A stretch of 10,068 nt of DNA from DSUN01 sp035527715 (GTDB taxonomy: Bacteria; Planctomycetota; PUPC01; DSUN01). A program made the position numbers and the translations under genes. Below, piece by piece: positions 7,320-10,068 of this stretch. Numbering within the stretch: the first letter of the stretch is position 1; each line of letters opens with the position of its first letter. The notes beneath the pieces were generated by a model, which made no database searches, had not been told where the DNA came from, and was given only the letters and a program-made list of their open reading frames with translations. The stretch is taken from NCBI GenBank assembly GCA_035527715.1, contig DATKZY010000156.1, positions 1-10,068 on the forward strand, written 5' to 3'.

Positions 7320-8396
7320 TTGAGCGGCTTGCTCTGCCGCGAGGACATGGATGAGGTCCGCCAGCGCCTCACCACCTGGTGGAACGGGGGCGACATCGGC
7401 CGGCCCGCCCTTCAACTCCACGCTCCGCGCGAAGCGCCCCTCGAGGACATCCCCGCACTGCCCCAGCCGCCCGGATGGGTGACCAACTACTCGACCACCA
7501 ACTTCGCCTACCGCGTGAGCCTCTCGGCCCGGGCGTGCATCGGCACCCACTACCTCGGCGAGGCCGTGCCCACCGTCGCGCCCGACCTGGCGCCCAACTG
7601 CCTGGCCCTCTACCTCGGCTGCCGCGGCGTCGAGAGCCCCGGCACCGTCTGGTGCGAGCCCTGCATGACCTCGCCCGACGAGGCCCGCTTCGACTACGAC
7701 CCGAAGAGCTTCTACTGGCAGTTTTCTCTCCGCCTCGGCCGCGAGCAGCTTCGCCTCGGCAGAGGCAAGTTCCTCCTCCAGTTCCCCGACCTCATCGAGG
7801 GCCTCGACACCCTGGCCGCCATGCGCGGCACCGAGCCGTTGCTCATTGACCTCCTCGAGCGGCCCGACTGGGTGCACCGCTGCCTCCGCCAGATCACCGA
7901 CCGCTACTTCCGCTACTACGACGTCCTCTACGACCTCTTCCGCGACGAGGTTGGCGGCGCGATCTTCTGGTGCTGGGCGCCCGGCCGCATGGCCAAGTTC
8001 CAGTGCGACTTCTCCGCCATGATCTCCCCCGAAATGTTCCGCGACTTCATGGTCCCCGTCCTCACCGAGATGACCGAGCGGGTCTCCTACTGCATGTACC
8101 ACTGGGACGGCCCCGGCGCCCTCGGCCATCACGACCACCTGCTCTCGATTCCCCGGCTCAAGATGCTCCAGTGGACCGCTGGCGACGGCCACGAGCCGCC
8201 CTGGCACCCCCGCTGGTGGCCCTACTTCCACAAGACCATCGAGGCGGGCAAGAAGGTCTTCATCGGCTGCGACACCATCGAGCACCTGCTCGACCTCCGC
8301 CGCGAGTTCGGCCAAGGCTTCAAGCAGTTCCTCATCGGCATGGGCGCCAAGTCCCCCGCCCACGCCGCCGAAATCCTCGACATGGCCTGCGTGTGA
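7320..8396 (+). CDS. Uroporphyrinogen decarboxylase (URO-D)-family protein
   Basis: A 358-residue protein that I assign to the URO-D superfamily from its C-terminal half: CDFSAMISPEMFRDF (from C229), YHWDGPGALGHHDHLL (Y260-D263 onward), RLKMLQWTAG, and the final KSPAHAAEILD. This superfamily includes true haem-pathway URO-D and many corrinoid-linked methyltransferases. Divergent members of this second kind are frequent in planctomycetes and anaerobes. The N-terminus does not show the haem-enzyme pattern, so I would not name it hemE. A methyl-transfer or other demethylation role is inference. No signal sequence; cytoplasmic. TTG 7320 is used because of the AAGGAG 6 bases upstream; ATG 7347 (MDEVRQRL) is the alternative. 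Its separation from the phosphatases by a hairpin suggests partly independent expression. Confidence 0.78.
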   Translation: MSGLLCREDMDEVRQRLTTWWNGGDIGRPALQLHAPREAPLEDIPALPQPPGWVTNYSTTNFAYRVSLSARACIGTHYLGEAVPTVAPDLAPNCLALYLGCRGVESPGTVWCEPCMTSPDEARFDYDPKSFYWQFSLRLGREQLRLGRGKFLLQFPDLIEGLDTLAAMRGTEPLLIDLLERPDWVHRCLRQITDRYFRYYDVLYDLFRDEVGGAIFWCWAPGRMAKFQCDFSAMISPEMFRDFMVPVLTEMTERVSYCMYHWDGPGALGHHDHLLSIPRLKMLQWTAGDGHEPPWHPRWWPYFHKTIEAGKKVFIGCDTIEHLLDLRREFGQGFKQFLIGMGAKSPAHAAEILDMACV

Positions 8397-8407
8397 CCGC
8401 CCGCCTG

Positions 8408-8427
8408 GAATCGCCGATTGGCGATTC
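8408..8427 (+). terminator. Perfect hairpin 11 bases after the URO-D stop, possible terminator
   Basis: GAATCGCC (8408-8415) pairs with GGCGATTC (8420-8427) around a GATT loop, an uninterrupted 8-bp stem. Its position fits the 3' end of the operon. There is no downstream T-run, so intrinsic termination is uncertain; an mRNA-end stabiliser or Rho-linked site is equally possible. Its right arm overlaps the start of the first 62-bp repeat. Confidence 0.4.
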
Positions 8428-8583
8428 TCGCCCATCCGGCTCAGAGTCGGACGGGGTTCTCGATTTCCAGCGCACCCATTTGGCTATTCTCGGCCATCCG
8501 GCTCAGAGTCATACAGTGTTCTCGAGTTTCCGACTCGAGAATCGGCGATTCTCCGCATTCCGGCTCAGAGTCATACAGACTCT
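8422..8583. repeat. Three-copy 62-bp tandem repeat
   Basis: Units begin at 8422, 8484 and 8546, so the period is exactly 62 both times. The most conserved part is CGATTCTC, then a variable patch, then CCGGCTCAGAGTC, which ends at 8448, 8510 and 8572. Copies 1 and 2 also share TTCTCGA at 8458 and 8520. Copies 2 and 3 share GAGTCATACAG. The third unit diverges after about 8578. A weak trace in the same phase (CTCGGCC at 8613) could be a decayed fourth copy. The period is not a multiple of three, so the array cannot code a repeated peptide in one frame. Inverted repeats span the units. Function unknown. Confidence 0.75.
8519..8553. repeat. Overlapping inverted repeats across repeat units 2 and 3
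   Basis: TTCTCGAGT (8519-8527) pairs with ACTCGAGAA (8533-8541), a 9-bp stem with a 5-base loop. The overlapping GAGAATCG (8537-8544) is the reverse complement of CGATTCTC (8546-8553). The two pairings share bases 8537-8541 and cannot form together in one strand. Either protein-binding half-sites or alternative RNA folds would fit. Confidence 0.55.
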
Positions 8584-8602
8584 ACAGAGTCGGACACTTT
8601 TT
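8567..8602 (+). terminator. Weak terminator-like element with T5 run
   Basis: AGAGTC (8567-8572), GACTCT (8578-8583) and AGAGTC (8586-8591) form two alternative short stems. A TTTTT run follows at 8598-8602, 6 bases after the last arm. The stems are short (5-6 bp) and the spacing is loose, so termination here is only possible. Confidence 0.25.
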
Positions 8603-8632
8603 CGCGCGGTAGCTCGGCCGGTGGGCACCACA

Positions 8633-8664
8633 GGTTGTGGCTATCCTCCGGACAACCCACAACC
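8633..8664. repeat. 8-bp inverted repeat with 16-base loop
   Basis: GGTTGTGG (8633-8640) is the exact reverse complement of CCACAACC (8657-8664). The loop contains TCCGGA. No T-run follows on either side. It may be an operator or a structural element. Confidence 0.45.
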
Positions 8665-8671
8665 CGCTGAG

Positions 8672-8694
8672 TCGCCTGACTCGCCTGACTCGCC
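8672..8694. repeat. 9-bp tandem repeat, two and a half copies
   Basis: TCGCCTGAC occurs at 8672-8680 and 8681-8689, and the next five bases TCGCC (8690-8694) begin a third copy. It lies in non-coding DNA. Slippage is the usual origin of such a repeat. Confidence 0.6.
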
Positions 8695-8867
8695 GGTTCA
8701 CGGGGGATGTCTCGTGAGCCCCACGTAACCGCTCGCCGCCGCGTCGTCCGCCCAGGCCTTCTGAGCGCAAGTCGCCAGAGGCGGGGCAGAGGACGGCCTG
8801 AAGGCGGGACTGCGAACTCACGCCTCGAAATGTCGCCGCCAGTTGCGATCCTATGGTTCGCAGCCTC
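8695..8867. other. Intergenic stretch without a gene, with imperfect stems
   Basis: I see no plausible gene in these 173 bases on either strand; short open frames here look like noise. Interrupted inverted repeats are present: 8766-8776 against 8806-8814 with two bulges, and CAGGCC (8753-8758) against GGCCTG (8795-8800). It lies beyond the 3' end of the minus-strand gene and marks the change from high to lower GC. Confidence 0.4.
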
Positions 8868-9953
8868 TTACGCCTCTGTGCTGTGCCCGGCACAGCATTC
8901 AGGCGTTGTAGAGCGGATCTCCTGGATCAACTTGTGGCATGCTTCGACCAACACGTTGACGGCCACGGAGCTGAGAGACGACTCGAGCAATCCCTCGTGG
9001 AGGATGCGATTCCGGTACCCGATGGCCTGGCCCGCTGTATCAATCATAGTGTGCTTGCTCTTCGGTAGGATCGTCTTCAAGATCGCCTTGACTCTGACGG
9101 ACAGACCGAATTTGCTGTTGAAATCCTGGACTGCTGACTTGCTGACCCCTTTCGTCACCAGGTGCTTGTTGATGAAGGCTGGGACCACTACCTCCAGAGC
9201 CATAACAGCATGGATAATCGCGAGCGAGAGATGCTGCCTTTCAGCATAGACTCGCGCCCGCGCTATCGACAACTCCTCGATAGGAATGACGCCGGTGCCG
9301 CCAAAGAACGCCTCTGCGGTATCCTGGGCGTCCGGCGCAGCCTTTGGTGTCCAATAGCTCACCATTGGACGAACGCGTGTCCCAAAGCTCCCTTGTTCGT
9401 CACGGAAGTAGGCGAACATGCCATCGGTGTTTCGGCAATGGATATCGCTGACATAGATGTGAGGCGATTGAGTGAGGATGTGGTAGTTATGGAACTCTCT
9501 GACCACGGCGAGCAACGTGTTTCGTGCTTGGTCGATTCCCTTCTCATTTCGTATCGAGTTGATGTAGACCATCGGATCGTCGTCCGTATGATGCTCTATT
9601 GTGATCATAAGGCACGTCAGTGCCTTTGTGAGACAGCGCACTTTCTGCGCCATGGCGCCGTCCTGTTCAGAGAGTGCCCCCAAGTGCTTCTCGAAGTAGT
9701 CATGAATGATCAGAAGCGACGAAACGCAAGGGATTGAATTGGTGGACCCCTCTACCTTCCTCTCGAGATCCCCATAGAACCCTGTAAGGTTGGGGAAAGC
9801 GCCAAAGACGTGACTACGAAGGTGAACAACATGCCTGCTCTCGAGAATGTGCGTATCTCTGCCGATGCGTATTGGGTACGAGCCCTCGACGAATGTGTAG
9901 TCCAGGTTGTCGAAAAGGGCGTATATGGAACATGTGCTATTCTTAGTTGAAAT
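8868..9953 (-). CDS. HEPN-like domain protein, probable accessory or defence gene, ATT start proposed
   Basis: Read on the minus strand, this frame is open from the TGA at 9971-9969 down to the TAA at 8870-8868, with no ATG, GTG or TTG before 9683. The upstream part reads like real protein (FDNLDYTFVEGSYPIRIG, FYGDLERKV, HDYFEKHLGAL), so a start at TTG 9683 would discard about 90 residues. I propose ATT 9953 (reading MSTKNSTCS), giving 361 residues, because GAAGGGAG lies 9 bases before it. The C-terminal half is helical: SIARARVYAERQHLSLAI, AVMALEVVVPAF, then RNRILH with R314 and H319. This matches the HEPN ribonuclease motif R-[N/D/H]-x3-H. HEPN proteins are often RNases in toxin, abortive-infection and related defence systems. 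I do not recognise the N-terminal domain. Base composition is lower in GC than the left genes, suggesting acquisition. Start-codon loss or a frameshift near 9960 are the alternatives. Confidence 0.72.
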   Translation of the reverse strand: MSTKNSTCSIYALFDNLDYTFVEGSYPIRIGRDTHILESRHVVHLRSHVFGAFPNLTGFYGDLERKVEGSTNSIPCVSSLLIIHDYFEKHLGALSEQDGAMAQKVRCLTKALTCLMITIEHHTDDDPMVYINSIRNEKGIDQARNTLLAVVREFHNYHILTQSPHIYVSDIHCRNTDGMFAYFRDEQGSFGTRVRPMVSYWTPKAAPDAQDTAEAFFGGTGVIPIEELSIARARVYAERQHLSLAIIHAVMALEVVVPAFINKHLVTKGVSKSAVQDFNSKFGLSVRVKAILKTILPKSKHTMIDTAGQAIGYRNRILHEGLLESSLSSVAVNVLVEACHKLIQEIRSTTPECCAGHSTEA

Positions 9954-9962
9954 AGAAGGCGG

Positions 9963-9970
9963 CTCCCTTC
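9963..9970 (-). promoter_or_regulatory. Ribosome site supporting the ATT start at 9953
   Basis: On the minus strand GAAGGGAG is followed by 9 bases and then ATT. It overlaps the in-frame TGA (9971-9969) that limits the open frame. No other purine-rich site precedes a usable start codon in this frame before 9683. Confidence 0.45.
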
Positions 9971-9989
9971 AAACTGGCTGTGTCTAACC

Positions 9990-10010
9990 GGGTTCGTTGG
10001 GAACCCCAAC
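9990..10010 (+). other. Overlapping hairpins in the divergent leader
   Basis: GGGTTC (9990-9995) pairs with GAACCC (10001-10006). Alternatively GTTGGG (9996-10001) pairs with CCCAAC (10005-10010). The two stems compete and end directly before the purine-rich ribosome site at 10012. They could affect translation of the + strand gene, or serve as an operator between the two divergent genes. Confidence 0.4.
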
Positions 10011-10018
10011 CAGGAGGA

Positions 10019-10024
10019 AAGGAG
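10019..10024 (+). promoter_or_regulatory. Ribosome site of the gene at the right edge
   Basis: AAGGAG precedes ATG 10031 with a 6-base spacer. A second AGGAGG at 10012-10017 lies just upstream. This strength of signal is the main support for the partial gene that follows. Confidence 0.65.
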
Positions 10025-10030
10025 CCGGCG

Positions 10031-10068
10031 ATGAGAAGTGTAGCAGGTGGTGGCCGTCGAGGCAAGAA
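10031..10068 (+). CDS. Start of an unidentified gene, cut by window edge
   Basis: ATG 10031 opens a frame reading MRSVAGGGRRGK that remains open to the end of the window (12 codons seen). The case rests on the strong ribosome sites just upstream and the absence of a stop. The visible residues are basic and Gly-rich and do not identify a family. It is divergent from the HEPN-like gene, with 77 bases between the proposed starts, so shared regulation or a joint module is possible but untested. Confidence 0.5.
   Translation, partial: MRSVAGGGRRGK
10037..10065 (-). promoter_or_regulatory. Possible promoter of the HEPN-like gene
   Basis: On the minus strand TTGCCT (10065-10060) and TACACT (10042-10037) are 17 bases apart, each matching 4 of 6 consensus bases. 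Transcription would start near 10030 and give a leader of about 77 bases to ATT 9953. It would overlap the start of the divergent gene. Moderate matches like this occur by chance. Confidence 0.25.

Noticed and set aside
8422..8583. CRISPR-like array
   Set aside because: Only three units, the conserved and variable parts are not separated into identical repeats and unrelated spacers, and no cas gene is nearby.
8418..8728. Small + strand open frames across the 62-bp repeats
   Set aside because: The repeat shifts frame every unit, there is no ribosome site, and the translations are Ser/Arg-rich noise.
9982..9988. GTCTAAC, matching the integron attC core RYYYAAC
   Set aside because: No partner GTTRRRY follows within the window, and no attC-like site lies at the 3' end of the minus-strand gene. 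A 7-base degenerate match is expected by chance.
9989..10006. tRNA T-arm-like GGTTCG stem
   Set aside because: No acceptor, D or anticodon arms can be placed around it; it is a plain hairpin.
9752..10009. An 85-codon minus-strand frame from TTG 10009
   Set aside because: It overlaps the upstream part of the HEPN-like frame, has no ribosome site, and its translation is less protein-like than the overlapping frame. I kept it only as a reminder that a frameshift near 9960 is possible.

Overview
The window looks like chromosomal DNA of a high-GC environmental bacterium, most likely a planctomycete or a relative in the PVC group. This is inferred from the gene types: a Hanks-type kinase with a long TPR-like and FG-GAP exterior, TpbA-like phosphatases, and a divergent URO-D-family enzyme. 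No marker gene fixes the lineage. Spot counts give about 70% GC in the left 8.4 kb.

Left part (about 50-8396, all + strand). A sigma70-like promoter (50-78) precedes a tightly packed gene run. It contains an SppA-type signal peptide peptidase (133-1908), a 1347-residue membrane Ser/Thr kinase starting one base after the sppA stop, two tandem secreted or membrane-anchored dual-specificity phosphatases that overlap by ATGA, and a URO-D-family protein that I place at a TTG start behind a strong ribosome site. The kinase domain is predicted cytoplasmic. Its exterior carries a helical repeat region, seven DxDxDG calcium loops (a complete seven-bladed propeller by count) and an ASPIC/UnbV-like end. 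The two phosphatases are predicted to lie outside the cytoplasmic membrane, across the membrane from the kinase domain. The first four genes look like an envelope sensing and proteolysis unit; the URO-D gene may be a separate metabolic function.

Middle (8397-8867). No gene is visible. The stretch holds a perfect hairpin just after the URO-D stop, three copies of an exact 62-bp-period tandem repeat, several overlapping inverted repeats, a 9-bp tandem repeat and a further palindrome.

Right part (8868-10068). Base composition drops (60-base lines at 42-58% GC). A minus-strand gene has a C-terminal R-N-x3-H motif in a helical context typical of HEPN ribonucleases. Reading it by hand shows it open well upstream of the first usual start codon. 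The best N-terminus is a non-canonical ATT at 9953 behind a good ribosome site, giving 361 residues. A divergent + strand gene begins at 10031 behind an AAGGAG site and runs off the window. This half looks like an accessory, possibly defence-related, segment next to the core-like operon.
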